Source of the DNA: Croceibacterium_A sp044506885
GTDB lineage: Bacteria; Pseudomonadota; Alphaproteobacteria; Sphingomonadales; Sphingomonadaceae
DNA: 64,000 bases
Direction: 5' to 3'
NCBI GenBank assembly: GCA_044506885.1
Contig: JBIQKC010000006.1
Coordinates: 19,711-83,710, forward strand
Part shown: in pieces, positions 1 to 7,673 of the stretch
Numbering within the stretch: position 1 is the stretch's first letter
Layout of the letters: each line of letters opens with the position of its first letter
Notes under the pieces: generated by a model
Database searches by the model: none
What the model was told of the DNA's origin: nothing
What the model saw: only the letters and a program-made list of their open reading frames with translations
Position numbers and translations under genes: made by a program

Positions 1-145
1 CGGAGACGAGAACACCGTGCACCTCATCCGCGAAGGCAAGGTCGAGGACTGGGATCCGATGAGCAAGCAGGCGGTCGCCCGCCGGCTGGTCGAGCGGATG
101 GCCGAAGCTCTCGCCGGAAACGCCGAGGCCGAGCGCGATGACTGA
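1..145 (+). CDS. coaBC: C-terminal end of CoaBC (partial, 5' truncated by window)
   Basis: The reading frame beginning at base 2 runs to a TGA at 143-145 and translates to about 47 residues. They include the stretches GDENTVHLIREGKVEDW and MSKQAVARRLVERM. This pattern of a beta hairpin (NTVHLI...GKVEDW) followed by 'MSK..VA..LV.R' is the usual C-terminus of the bifunctional phosphopantothenoylcysteine decarboxylase/phosphopantothenate-cysteine ligase of CoA biosynthesis. The stop overlaps the dut start by 8 nt, and coaBC-dut is a common bacterial gene order, which supports the call. Only the tail is visible, so the identity rests on a short match plus context. Confidence 0.72.
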   Translation, partial: GDENTVHLIREGKVEDWDPMSKQAVARRLVERMAEALAGNAEAERDD

Positions 146-599
146 CCCGGTCGGCGTGCGGATCAAGCGGCTGCCGCACGGGGAAGGGCTGCCGCTGCCC
201 TCCTACGCCACGTTCGGCGCGGCCGGCATGGACGTCGTTTCGGCCGAGGACGTCGCCCTCCCGCCCGGCGGGCGGCACGCGGTCGCGACCGGCTTCGCGC
301 TGGCTATTCCCGACGGTTACGAAATCCAGGTCCGCCCGCGTTCGGGGCTGGCGCTCAAGCACGGCATCAGCCTGCCCAACACCCCCGGCACGATCGATTC
401 CGACTATCGCGGGGAACTGAAGATCATCCTCATCAACCTCGGGGCGGAAGCCTTCGCGATCGCGCGGGGGGACCGGATTGCCCAGCTCGTGCTGGCGCCC
501 GTCACGCTCGCCGCATGGCGGGAAGTGGACGATCTCGACGCCACCGCGCGGGGCGAAGGCGGCTTCGGCTCCACCGGCGGCCACGCCCGGCTGGTGTGA
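138..599 (+). CDS. dut: Deoxyuridine 5'-triphosphate nucleotidohydrolase (dUTPase)
   Basis: Hydrolyses dUTP to dUMP and pyrophosphate, which keeps uracil out of DNA and feeds thymidylate synthesis. The 153-residue protein has the normal trimeric dUTPase length and all five family motifs in order: AGMDV (29-33), RPRSGLA (66-72), GTIDSDYRG (84-92, with the water-activating Asp87 and the uracil-stacking Tyr90), RGDRIAQ (110-116) and the C-terminal arm RGEGGFGSTG (138-147). The ATG overlaps the end of coaBC, so the two are probably translationally coupled. A terminator follows directly. Confidence 0.97.
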   Translation: MTDPVGVRIKRLPHGEGLPLPSYATFGAAGMDVVSAEDVALPPGGRHAVATGFALAIPDGYEIQVRPRSGLALKHGISLPNTPGTIDSDYRGELKIILINLGAEAFAIARGDRIAQLVLAPVTLAAWREVDDLDATARGEGGFGSTGGHARLV

Positions 600-606
600 C
601 GCCACG

Positions 607-635
607 AAAAAGGCGGGCCGCAGCCCGCCTTTTCC
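607..635 (+). terminator. Rho-independent terminator after dut
   Basis: AAAAAGGCGGGC at 607-618 pairs with GCCCGCCTTTT at 623-633 around a CGCA loop and runs into T residues, 8 bases after the dut stop. The A-rich left arm means it could also terminate the converging minus-strand lipoprotein gene (stop at 655). Confidence 0.85.
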
Positions 636-654
636 ATTCAACGCAGGCCCGGCC

Positions 655-1365
655 TTACCGGCTCGCCCGCCTCGCCGGCTGGTCTTCGGGCGCGACCGAG
701 ATGCGCACGGTCTCGCCGGAGTTGCCGGGGAAGCCGGTGAACATCGCCTCGACCAGGTTGGGCACCAGATATTGCAGCCGGTTGGAGGTGGAGACGGCTT
801 CCGCCTCGCCTTCGAACAGCCGCTCGCCGTCGGCCTTGCGGTCGATCTTCAGGTCGATGCCGCTGGTGTAGACGGTATAGCTGTACACGTCGCTGCCGCC
901 GCCGAAGAAGCTGTCGTTCCAGCCCCAGCCCCACGGGCGATAGGGCACATAGGCGACACGCGGGCCGCGCGGCGTGCGGTACCAGACCGGCCGGTACCCG
1001 TACCACGAGGAATAGAACGGATCGCGATAGCCGAGCCCGGTGGACCGGACCCGCTCGCGCCCGTTGTCGACGCCATAGTCGAACCGGACCAGCAGTTGCG
1101 CATCGTCGGCGTTGCCGACGGGGGTATAGCCAAGCGCGGCCATCCGGTCGGCCACGTGCTGCGCATAGGTGCGGAACTCGATCCCGCCCGCCAGCGCCGG
1201 ATCGTCGGCGACGACGGCGAAAGTCTGCCCGGCGGGCGCGGGAAGCTGCGACTGGAACCGCGATACGTCGGCGCGGAAGGGCGAGGCGCAGGCCGCGAGC
1301 CCCGCCAGCGCCAGCGGCACCAGCGCCAGTTTCAGGCCGCGGCCGATAGTGCTGAATGTGCTCAT
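655..1365 (-). CDS. DUF4136 family lipoprotein
   Basis: A 236-residue exported protein of unknown function. The first 26 residues form a lipoprotein signal ending in a lipobox (LAGLAAC), so the mature protein should be lipidated on Cys26. The rest fits the DUF4136 pattern: an N-terminal part with FRTYAQHVADRMAALGY and a QLLVRFDYGVD strand, a Tyr/Trp/Pro-rich central segment, then a C-terminal beta-rich half containing LKIDRKADGERLFEGEA. The family is found in Proteobacteria and Bacteroidetes and has no assigned biochemical role. It stands alone, with opposite neighbours. Confidence 0.85.
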   Translation of the reverse strand: MSTFSTIGRGLKLALVPLALAGLAACASPFRADVSRFQSQLPAPAGQTFAVVADDPALAGGIEFRTYAQHVADRMAALGYTPVGNADDAQLLVRFDYGVDNGRERVRSTGLGYRDPFYSSWYGYRPVWYRTPRGPRVAYVPYRPWGWGWNDSFFGGGSDVYSYTVYTSGIDLKIDRKADGERLFEGEAEAVSTSNRLQYLVPNLVEAMFTGFPGNSGETVRISVAPEDQPARRASR

Positions 1366-1492
1366 GACGAATTACTCTCCGAAACAGATCGGCAACTCGT
1401 GCTCCCCCTCATCGGGCGCGAGGCTGCGATAGATGAAACGTGTCATAAAGCAGACGGCGTGAATAGCCGTTGAACGCAACCGGCTGGAAAAT

Positions 1493-1507
1493 CGTTGTTT
1501 TTCAACG
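1493..1507 (-). terminator. Possible weak terminator downstream of trpS
   Basis: CGTTG-TTTTT-CAACG forms a 5-bp hairpin; read on the minus strand it is followed by ATTTTCC. It lies 35 bases beyond the trpS stop. The short stem makes this tentative. Confidence 0.35.
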
Positions 1508-1541
1508 AATCCGGCCATCGAGAACGGCCGCCTGCCCGGCG

Positions 1542-2558
1542 TCAGCCCCGCAGCAGGCCCAGCGCGCGATAGGCGTCGGCCAGCGTCGGCCCGGCGATCT
1601 CGCGCGCCTTCGCGGCTCCGCGCGCGAGGATCGCGTCGAGCGCCTCGCGGTCTTCCAGCAGGCCGGTGAAGCGTGCGGTGATCGGGCGCAGCGTTTCGAC
1701 CAGCAGCTCGCCCAGCGCCGGCTTGAACGCGCCGAAACCCTGCCCGCCATACTGCGCCAGCACCGCCGAAACCGGCTGGTCGGCCAGCGCCGCGTAGATG
1801 CCGACTAGGTTGAGCGCTTCCGGCCGGCCCGCCAGCCCCGCTTCCTCGCTCGGCAGCGGCTCGGGATCGGTCTTGGCTTTCTTGACCTTCTTCATCACCT
1901 CGTCGGGATCGTCGGCGAGGTTGATGCGGCTCATGTCGCTCGGGTCCGACTTGCTCATCTTGGCCGTGCCGTCGCGCAGGCTCATGATCCGCGCCGCCTC
2001 GGGCGGGATGATCGGGTCGGGCAGGGTGAAGACCGGCGCGTCTTCCGCGCAGAAATCGTTGTTGAACTTCTGCGCGATGTCGCGCGCCAGCTCCAGATGC
2101 TGCTTCTGGTCCTCGCCCACCGGCACGTGCGTCGCCTGGTACAGCAGCACGTCGGCGGCCTGGAGCACCGGGTAGGTGAACAGCGCCACGCTGGCGCCTT
2201 CGCGGTTCTTGCCGGACTTGTCCTTGAACTGCGTCATGCGGTTCAGCCAGCCCATCCGCGCGGTGCCGTTCAGCAGCCATTGCAGCTCCGCATGGGCGGG
2301 AACCTGCGCCTGGTTGAACAGTATCGAGCGGTCGGGATCGATGCCGCAGGCGACCAGCGCGGCGGCCATTTCCAGCGTCGCGGCGCGCAGCTCGGCCGGA
2401 TCGTGCGGCATGGAAATGGCGTGCAGGTCGGCCAGGAAGAACAGGCACTGGCTGCCTTCCTCCATCGTATCCTGCATCCGCACCCAGTTGCGGATTGCGC
2501 CGAGATAGTTGCCGAGATGAAGCGCCCCGGTGGGCTGGATGCCGGAAACGATACGCAT
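1542..2558 (-). CDS. trpS: Tryptophan--tRNA ligase
   Basis: Charges tRNA-Trp with tryptophan in the cytoplasm. The 338-residue length is typical of bacterial TrpRS. Class I signatures are present: the HIGH-like HLGN at 14-17 within SGIQPTGALHLGN, and KMSKS at 200-204. The start (MRIVSGIQPTG) is chosen because family members begin a few residues before the IQPTG motif; the frame stays open upstream but without family similarity. It lies 214 nt downstream of murJ on the same strand, so it may be transcribed with secB-murJ or from its own promoter. Confidence 0.97.
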   Translation of the reverse strand: MRIVSGIQPTGALHLGNYLGAIRNWVRMQDTMEEGSQCLFFLADLHAISMPHDPAELRAATLEMAAALVACGIDPDRSILFNQAQVPAHAELQWLLNGTARMGWLNRMTQFKDKSGKNREGASVALFTYPVLQAADVLLYQATHVPVGEDQKQHLELARDIAQKFNNDFCAEDAPVFTLPDPIIPPEAARIMSLRDGTAKMSKSDPSDMSRINLADDPDEVMKKVKKAKTDPEPLPSEEAGLAGRPEALNLVGIYAALADQPVSAVLAQYGGQGFGAFKPALGELLVETLRPITARFTGLLEDREALDAILARGAAKAREIAGPTLADAYRALGLLRG

Positions 2559-2772
2559 GGGCTAAGTCTTTCGAAAATCTGGTCTTTGGGGAATGCCCGG
2601 CATGGCGGGCAACGCGCTCAAGCGAAAGCGCGGCCCCGCCATCGCCAGACCGCCCGGCCACACGCCGGAAGGCGCAAGCGCTTACGCTGGAAGAGAGCGA
2701 CAGACTTCATCGCCGCGCCGATAGCACAAACGGCGGCAGGCGAAAGCCCCGCGCGCGTCGGGGCCTCTCCGT

Positions 2773-4344
2773 TCAGGCGGGGCGGCGGCGGAGTTGGCCT
2801 ATCGTCTGCCGGTCGATCACCCCCAGCAGTGCGGCGACGGCGAAGAACATCGCGCCGCCCAGCGCCACCAATGCGCCGACCGACGCGATCCGCTCGATGA
2901 CCGATCCGCCGTACCACTGCGCGCCATAGGGCATCGCATACCACAGCACCGCGCCCATCGCGGCTGCGGCCACGGCGATGCGGGCGATCCGCGACAGCAC
3001 CAGCAGCGTCAGGCGATAGAACCCGCGCCGGGTCAGCACCGCATAGAGCAGGCCGCAGTTGCACCAGGCGGCGATCGCGCCGGCATAGGCGAGGCCGGGC
3101 ACGCCGTAGCGCGGCACCAGCACGAAATTCAGCGCCACGTTGATCGCCAGCGATACGGCCGCGGTATAGACCGGCGTGCGGGTGTCCTTGCGGGCGAAGA
3201 AATTGGGCACCAGCACCTTGATGAGGACATAGGCCGGCAGGCCCACGACCAGTGCGGATACGACCGCGCCGGTCGCCAGGCTGTCCTCCAGCGAATAGGC
3301 CCCGCCGGTGTAGAACGCGGTGGTGAAGGCCCCGCCGGCCACGAACAGCGCCACCGCCGCGGGCAGCGTCAGCAGCAGCGCCAGTTCCACCGCGTTGCTT
3401 TGCAGGCGGAATGCGCCTTCGGCGTCGGCGCGCGCTATGAAGCGCGACAGCGAAGGCAGGATCGCGGTGCCCAGCGCGATGCCGATAATGCCCATCGGCA
3501 ACTGGTTGAGCCGGTCCGCCATGGCCAGGAAAGTGATCGACTTGTCGGGCAGCGTGGCGATGAAGAACAGGTCCACGAAACGGCTGATCTGGTACACGCC
3601 CGCGCCGAACACCGCCGGCAGGATCAGCACGCCCAGCTCCTTCACGCCCGCCGTCGCGCGCGGCCGGCGCAAGGTCATGCGGAAACCCTGCCGCCGGGCC
3701 CAGAACCACAGCCAGGCGAGCTGGACGAAGCCCGAAACCGTCACTGCCAGCGCCAGCATCGTGCCGGTCTGCCGCCGCGCTTCCTCGCTGCCGCCCAGCG
3801 TCGCCCCGGCAACCAGCGCGGCGACGAGGCACAGGTTGAGGAAGATCGGCGCGGCGGCGGCGGCGGCGAAGCGCGACAGGCTGTTGAGCACGGCGGCGAA
3901 CAGCGTGGCGAGGCTCATGAAGGCGAGATAGGGGAAGGCCACGCGCGCCATCGTCACCGCCAGGTCGAACCGCGAGCCGTCCGCTTCCAGCGCATCGCTG
4001 GCGAACAGCCCCATGATCCACGGCATTGCGATCATCGCGATGGCGGAAAACACGATCAGCAGCGGGATCAGGAAGGCCAACACTTCCTCGGCGAAGCGGC
4101 GCGCTTCTCCGACATCCTCGTCATCCTTCATCCGCCGGTTGAACAGCGGCACGAAGGCCTGCGCGAAGGCCCCTTCGGCAAACAGGCGGCGGAAGATGTT
4201 GGGCAACTGGAACGCCAGTTGCCAGGCGTCGGCCACGCCGCCCGCGCCTAGCACGCGGGCCAGCAGCATGTCGCGCGCGAAGCCGAATATGCGGCTGACC
4301 ATGGTCAGCCCGCCGATCGTGCCGACATTCCTGATGAGGCTCAT
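2773..4344 (-). CDS. murJ: Lipid II flippase MurJ
   Basis: An inner-membrane flippase moving lipid-linked peptidoglycan precursor (lipid II) to the periplasmic face; a member of the MOP exporter superfamily. The protein is 523 residues with some 13-14 hydrophobic segments, matching the family. The N-terminus (MSLIRNVGTIGGLTMVSRIF, then GFARDMLLARVLGAG) is the conserved MurJ opening. The start is placed at this Met because the upstream extension of the frame (to 4548) is antisense to secB and has no family similarity. A segment near residue 290 (VYQISRFVDLFFIATLPDKS) is typical of the central domain. It follows secB after 28 nt, probably in one operon. Confidence 0.95.
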   Translation of the reverse strand: MSLIRNVGTIGGLTMVSRIFGFARDMLLARVLGAGGVADAWQLAFQLPNIFRRLFAEGAFAQAFVPLFNRRMKDDEDVGEARRFAEEVLAFLIPLLIVFSAIAMIAMPWIMGLFASDALEADGSRFDLAVTMARVAFPYLAFMSLATLFAAVLNSLSRFAAAAAAPIFLNLCLVAALVAGATLGGSEEARRQTGTMLALAVTVSGFVQLAWLWFWARRQGFRMTLRRPRATAGVKELGVLILPAVFGAGVYQISRFVDLFFIATLPDKSITFLAMADRLNQLPMGIIGIALGTAILPSLSRFIARADAEGAFRLQSNAVELALLLTLPAAVALFVAGGAFTTAFYTGGAYSLEDSLATGAVVSALVVGLPAYVLIKVLVPNFFARKDTRTPVYTAAVSLAINVALNFVLVPRYGVPGLAYAGAIAAWCNCGLLYAVLTRRGFYRLTLLVLSRIARIAVAAAAMGAVLWYAMPYGAQWYGGSVIERIASVGALVALGGAMFFAVAALLGVIDRQTIGQLRRRPA

Positions 4345-4372
4345 CGCGCGAACCTCGGGCTGGATCGCCGGA

Positions 4373-4894
4373 TCAGCCCTCGCCGCCGGGCGCCGGGGCG
4401 TCTTCCGGCTGCTTCTGCTGCAACTGCTGGAGGTACAGCCCGTGGAAGTCGATCGGATCGAGTTGCAGCGGCATGAAGCCGGTATCGCGCGTCGCGTCGG
4501 AGATGACCCGGCGCGCGAACGGGAACAGCAGGCGCGGCGCTTCGGCATACGTGAAGGCGTGCTTCTGCTCTTCGGGCATGTTGCGCATCCCCACCAGCCC
4601 GCAATAGGCCAGTTCGACGATATAGGCGGTGCCCTGCGAGGTCTTGGCCGAGGCGGAGATCTTCAGCTCGATCTCGCTCACTTCCTCGTTCACCTTGCGT
4701 GCGCCGATGTTGAACTGCACGTCCAGTTGCGGCTGCTCGTTCCACTGGAAGCTTTCCGGAGCCTTGGGGTTTTCGACCGACAGGTCCTTCACGTACTGCG
4801 ACAGCAGGCCGGCCACGGGCTGGTTGTCCGCGCCGTTGCCGTTGCCGCCGGGGGCGGGATTGAGGTTGGTGAGGACGTCGCCTTCGTCGGCCAT
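4373..4894 (-). CDS. secB: Protein-export chaperone SecB
   Basis: A cytosolic tetrameric chaperone that keeps preproteins unfolded and hands them to SecA. The 173 residues cover the whole SecB fold. Recognisable stretches are QYVKDLSVENPKAP (34-47), QLDVQFNIGAR and the helix region LLFPFARRVISDATRDTGF followed by PLQLDPIDF. The N-terminal 25 or so residues (Asn/Gly-rich) and the Gln-rich tail (LQQLQQKQPEDAPAPGGEG) extend it beyond the enterobacterial length of about 155, as is usual in alphaproteobacteria. It is divergent from the Tim44-like gene across 225 nt, a common pairing in this class. Confidence 0.96.
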   Translation of the reverse strand: MADEGDVLTNLNPAPGGNGNGADNQPVAGLLSQYVKDLSVENPKAPESFQWNEQPQLDVQFNIGARKVNEEVSEIELKISASAKTSQGTAYIVELAYCGLVGMRNMPEEQKHAFTYAEAPRLLFPFARRVISDATRDTGFMPLQLDPIDFHGLYLQQLQQKQPEDAPAPGGEG

Positions 4895-5119
4895 GGTCTG
4901 TATCGTCTTTCGGTCTGGGGGGCGTCATGCGCCGGATGATCGGTTGCGGCGCGTAGCATCGCCATTGCGCCGCCGCAACGCTTGGGAAAAAAGCGCCTTC
5001 TGGAGGAGCCTCGGCGTCGCACAGGCGTTGTTCATTTGTAATCGGCGCCTATTTCAGGCACCATTGGTTACCGAACCGGCGCCTTTCGGCCGCGCCGGGC
5101 AGAATGCGAGACAGTTCAC

Positions 5120-5776
5120 GTGATCGTCGAAATCGTCATCCTCGCCATGATCGCCGCTTTTCTGGGGCTCAGGCTCTATTCGGTGCTCGGCCGCCGCGCG
5201 GAGCACGAGGAGGAGGCGGTGCCGACGCGGTTCGAACGGGCCGAGGCCGACAAGGCGCGCCGCGCGCCGCCGCCGCAGGTGGCCGAAATGCCCGCGCCGG
5301 CGCGCGATGCTCCCGGCCTTTCCCCGGCGGTCGAGCGCGGCTTGCGCGAGATCGCCGCGGCGGACCGGCGGTTCGAGCTGATGGCTTTCGTCGAAGGCGC
5401 GAAGGCGGCTTACGAGATGGTGCTGGAGGCGTTCTGGCGCGGCGACCGGGAAGACCTGCGGCAACTGTGCGACGATGACGTGTACCAGAGCTTCGCCGCC
5501 GCGATCGACGCGCGCGAGGAAGCCGGCGAAACGCTTGAGAACAGGCTGGTGCGGATAGAGGAAACCAGCATTCACAGCGCCTCGCTCGACGGACGCATCG
5601 CCCGGATCGCGGTGCGCTTCACGGCCGATATTGCCGCCGTCACGCGCGACAGGGACGGCAACATGATCGCCGGCTCGCTCGACGATGCGATCGAGAGCAC
5701 CGACGTGTGGACCTTCTCGCGCGACGTGACCTCGGCCGAACCCGACTGGCTGCTCGACGAAACCGACGAAGGCTGA
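5120..5776 (+). CDS. Tim44/TimA-like membrane-anchored protein
   Basis: 218 residues beginning at a GTG (MIVEIVILAMIAAFLGLRLY), with one N-terminal membrane anchor, an Ala/Pro/charge-rich linker to about residue 75, and a C-terminal Tim44-like domain. Within that domain, FVEGAKAAYEMVLEAFWRGD followed by LRQLCDDDVYQSF is the family hallmark. Bacterial members (TimA) are thought to act at the inner membrane, by analogy with the mitochondrial import motor, but their partner is unsettled. Position next to secB, and 6 nt before mltA, suggests an envelope role and cotranscription with mltA. Confidence 0.88.
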   Translation: MIVEIVILAMIAAFLGLRLYSVLGRRAEHEEEAVPTRFERAEADKARRAPPPQVAEMPAPARDAPGLSPAVERGLREIAAADRRFELMAFVEGAKAAYEMVLEAFWRGDREDLRQLCDDDVYQSFAAAIDAREEAGETLENRLVRIEETSIHSASLDGRIARIAVRFTADIAAVTRDRDGNMIAGSLDDAIESTDVWTFSRDVTSAEPDWLLDETDEG

Positions 5777-5782
5777 GGCCGC

Positions 5783-6952
5783 GTGCGGAACGGGCTCGCC
5801 GGCCTCGCTGCGCTGGGCCTGCTCGCGAGTTGCGCCCCCGTTCCCCATCCCGGCGATGTCGCGGCCCCGCCGCCGACGAGCGCGCTTCTGGCCGGCGTGC
5901 GCCCCGGCCCCGCCATCGCATCGCTGAACTTCGCCTCCGATGACGCCGGCGCGGCGCTGGCCTCGTTCATCGAAAGCTGTCCGCCGCTGCTGCGCCGGAC
6001 CGACGCCAGCGGGCTCACCCGCGCCGAAGACTGGAGCGCCGCCTGCGCTGCTGCGCCCGGCTGGCCGCGTGAGGAGGCCGCGCGGTTCTTCGTCGACCAT
6101 TTCGAAGCGGCGGTGGTCGGCGACGGAACCGGTTTCGCCACCGGCTACTACGAACCCGAAATCGCCGGCTCGCGCGCGCGCCGTCCCGGCTTCGAGACGC
6201 CGGTCTACGCCCTGCCGTCCGATCTCGTGCGCGAATGGCCGACGGACATGCCGGAAGCCGAACGCACCGGCCGCGCGCCGCTCGTCCGCCGTGACGAAAG
6301 CGGCGCGTTCGTCCCCTACTTCGAGCGCGCGGAGATAGAGGCGGGCGCTCTCGCCGGACGCGGGCTGGAAATCGCCTGGGCGGCCGATCCGATCGAGCTG
6401 TTCTTCCTCCAGATCCAGGGCTCGGGCCGGCTGCGCACGCCCGAAGGCGAGGTGATCCGCATCGGCTATGCCGGGCAGAACGGGCGCGAATACGTCGGCA
6501 TCGGCTCGGTGATGCGCGAACGGGGGCTGCTCGGCGACGGGCCGGGGCAATACGAAGCCTCGATGCAGGGCATCATGCGCTACTTGCGCGACCATCCGGC
6601 CGAAGGGGCCGATCTGATGCGGCTCAACAAGAGCTGGGTGTTCTTCCGCGAGCTGACCGGAGACGGGCCGCTCGGCGCGCTGGAGGTGCCGGTGCGGCCG
6701 TACAGCTCCCTCGCCGCCGATCCCGCCTTCGTCCCGCTCGGCGCGCCGGTGTTCCTCGATCTCGACCGGCCCGAGGCCGATGGCCTGTGGATCGCGCAGG
6801 ACACCGGCGGCGCGATTAAGGGCCCCAACCGCTTCGATACCTTCTGGGGCGCCGGAGAGTCCGCGCGGGAAATCGCCGGCGGCATGAGCGCGCGCGGGAA
6901 TGCGCTGCTGTTCCTCCCCAAGGGCACGCTCGCGCGCCTCGGCCGGCAATGA
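5783..6952 (+). CDS. mltA: Membrane-bound lytic murein transglycosylase A
   Basis: Cleaves the MurNAc-GlcNAc bond of peptidoglycan, leaving 1,6-anhydromuramic ends. The GTG-started 389-residue protein carries a lipoprotein signal (LGLLASC), which predicts membrane attachment. MltA-domain signatures follow: GTGFATGYYEPEI (about 115-127), the strand ELFFLQIQGSGRL (about 210-222) and GYAGQNGREYVGIG. The C-terminal 3D domain contains WIAQDTGGAIKGPNRFDTFWG; its Asp residues include the catalytic acid of the family. The stop overlaps the smr start (ATGA). Confidence 0.95.
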   Translation: MRNGLAGLAALGLLASCAPVPHPGDVAAPPPTSALLAGVRPGPAIASLNFASDDAGAALASFIESCPPLLRRTDASGLTRAEDWSAACAAAPGWPREEAARFFVDHFEAAVVGDGTGFATGYYEPEIAGSRARRPGFETPVYALPSDLVREWPTDMPEAERTGRAPLVRRDESGAFVPYFERAEIEAGALAGRGLEIAWAADPIELFFLQIQGSGRLRTPEGEVIRIGYAGQNGREYVGIGSVMRERGLLGDGPGQYEASMQGIMRYLRDHPAEGADLMRLNKSWVFFRELTGDGPLGALEVPVRPYSSLAADPAFVPLGAPVFLDLDRPEADGLWIAQDTGGAIKGPNRFDTFWGAGESAREIAGGMSARGNALLFLPKGTLARLGRQ

Positions 6953-7542
6953 AGCCGCCGCGCGGGCTGAACCCGGACGAGGCGGCGCTAGGGCGGAAGG
7001 TGACGGATACGGTGCGGCCGCTAAATCCCCCCCGGTACGGGGAGGGGGACCACCCGCAGGGTGGTGGAGGGGCACCCTCCGCCAGTCCCGACGCGGCAGT
7101 CTCGCGTAAACCGAAGGTGCCACTCCCCCATGCTGCGCATGGGTCCCCTCTCCCCAAGGGAGAGGATCGGGGAAAAACTCCACCCTTGTCCTCCGATCGC
7201 GGCCTCGACACCTCGTGGGAACGCAAGCTCGCCCGCGCCGCGATCGCGCCGGATTTCACGCTCGACCTGCACGGCCACTCGCTCGAACAGGCGCATGCGC
7301 GGCTCGACATGGGGCTCGGGCAGGCGAAGGCGATGGGCGCGCGGCTGGTGCTGCTGGTCACCGGCAAGCCGCGCCCGGTCCACGCGGCCGACCGGGGCGA
7401 GCGGCGCGGCGCGATCCGCGCCAAGGTGCTGGACTGGCTCGCCGCCGGCCCTCACGCCGCCGACATCGCCGCCATCCGCAAGGCCCACCGCCGCCACGGC
7501 GGCGAGGGCGCGCTCTATCTGGTGCTGAAGCGCAGGCGCTGA
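6949..7542 (+). CDS. Smr-domain protein with an in-frame intergenic-repeat insertion
   Basis: 197 residues, in three parts. Residues 1-25 (MKPPRGLNPDEAALGRKVTD...) match the usual N-terminus of Smr/MutS2-like proteins. Residues about 26-74 are Pro/Gly-rich and are encoded by an intergenic palindromic repeat. From about residue 100 a normal Smr domain follows, with TLDLHGHSLEQAHARLD, LVLLVTGKP and a C-terminal HRRHGGEGALYLVLKR. Smr domains bind or nick nucleic acid; the DLHG and (H/T)G(K/R)G motifs are the functional core, and here the second is degenerate (TGKPRP). The gene overlaps the end of mltA by 4 nt. The insertion keeps the frame, so the protein is probably still made. Confidence 0.88.
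   Translation: MKPPRGLNPDEAALGRKVTDTVRPLNPPRYGEGDHPQGGGGAPSASPDAAVSRKPKVPLPHAAHGSPLPKGEDRGKTPPLSSDRGLDTSWERKLARAAIAPDFTLDLHGHSLEQAHARLDMGLGQAKAMGARLVLLVTGKPRPVHAADRGERRGAIRAKVLDWLAAGPHAADIAAIRKAHRRHGGEGALYLVLKRRR
7025..7172. repeat. Family-A intergenic palindromic repeat, inside smr
   Basis: Bases 7033-7075 differ by a single base from 25272-25314 (core GAGGGGGACCACCCGCAGGG). The right side (7121-7170, CATGCTGCGCATGGGTCCCC) resembles 25360-25405. Both copies are built of inward-facing GC-rich inverted arms around a variable centre. The other copy lies in an intergenic space (GST-MFS), so the copy inside smr is the displaced one. Confidence 0.9.
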
Positions 7543-7562
7543 GAAATTGCCCCAACCAGATT

Positions 7563-7651
7563 CGTCATCCCCGCGAATGCGGGGACCCAAGGCGGTTGAG
7601 CGCTACGCGCCCGTCCTTGTTCGTTGGGTTCCCGCTTGCGCCGGAATGACG
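7563..7651. repeat. REPIN-like inverted pair, family C
   Basis: Two related palindromic units face each other. The left one starts CGTCATCCCCGCGAATGCGG; the right one, read on the minus strand, starts CGTCATTCCGGCGCAAGCGG; both continue with (G)(G/A)ACCCAA. They lie between the convergent smr and ahpF stops. The same unit recurs at 12121-12199. Confidence 0.85.
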
Positions 7652-7673
7652 CAGGAGTGGGCGAGCAAAGGCG

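Noticed and set aside
5054..7183. A 709-codon minus-strand frame opposite the Tim44-like and mltA genes
   Set aside because: It is antisense to two well-supported genes; composition is typical of a shadow frame.
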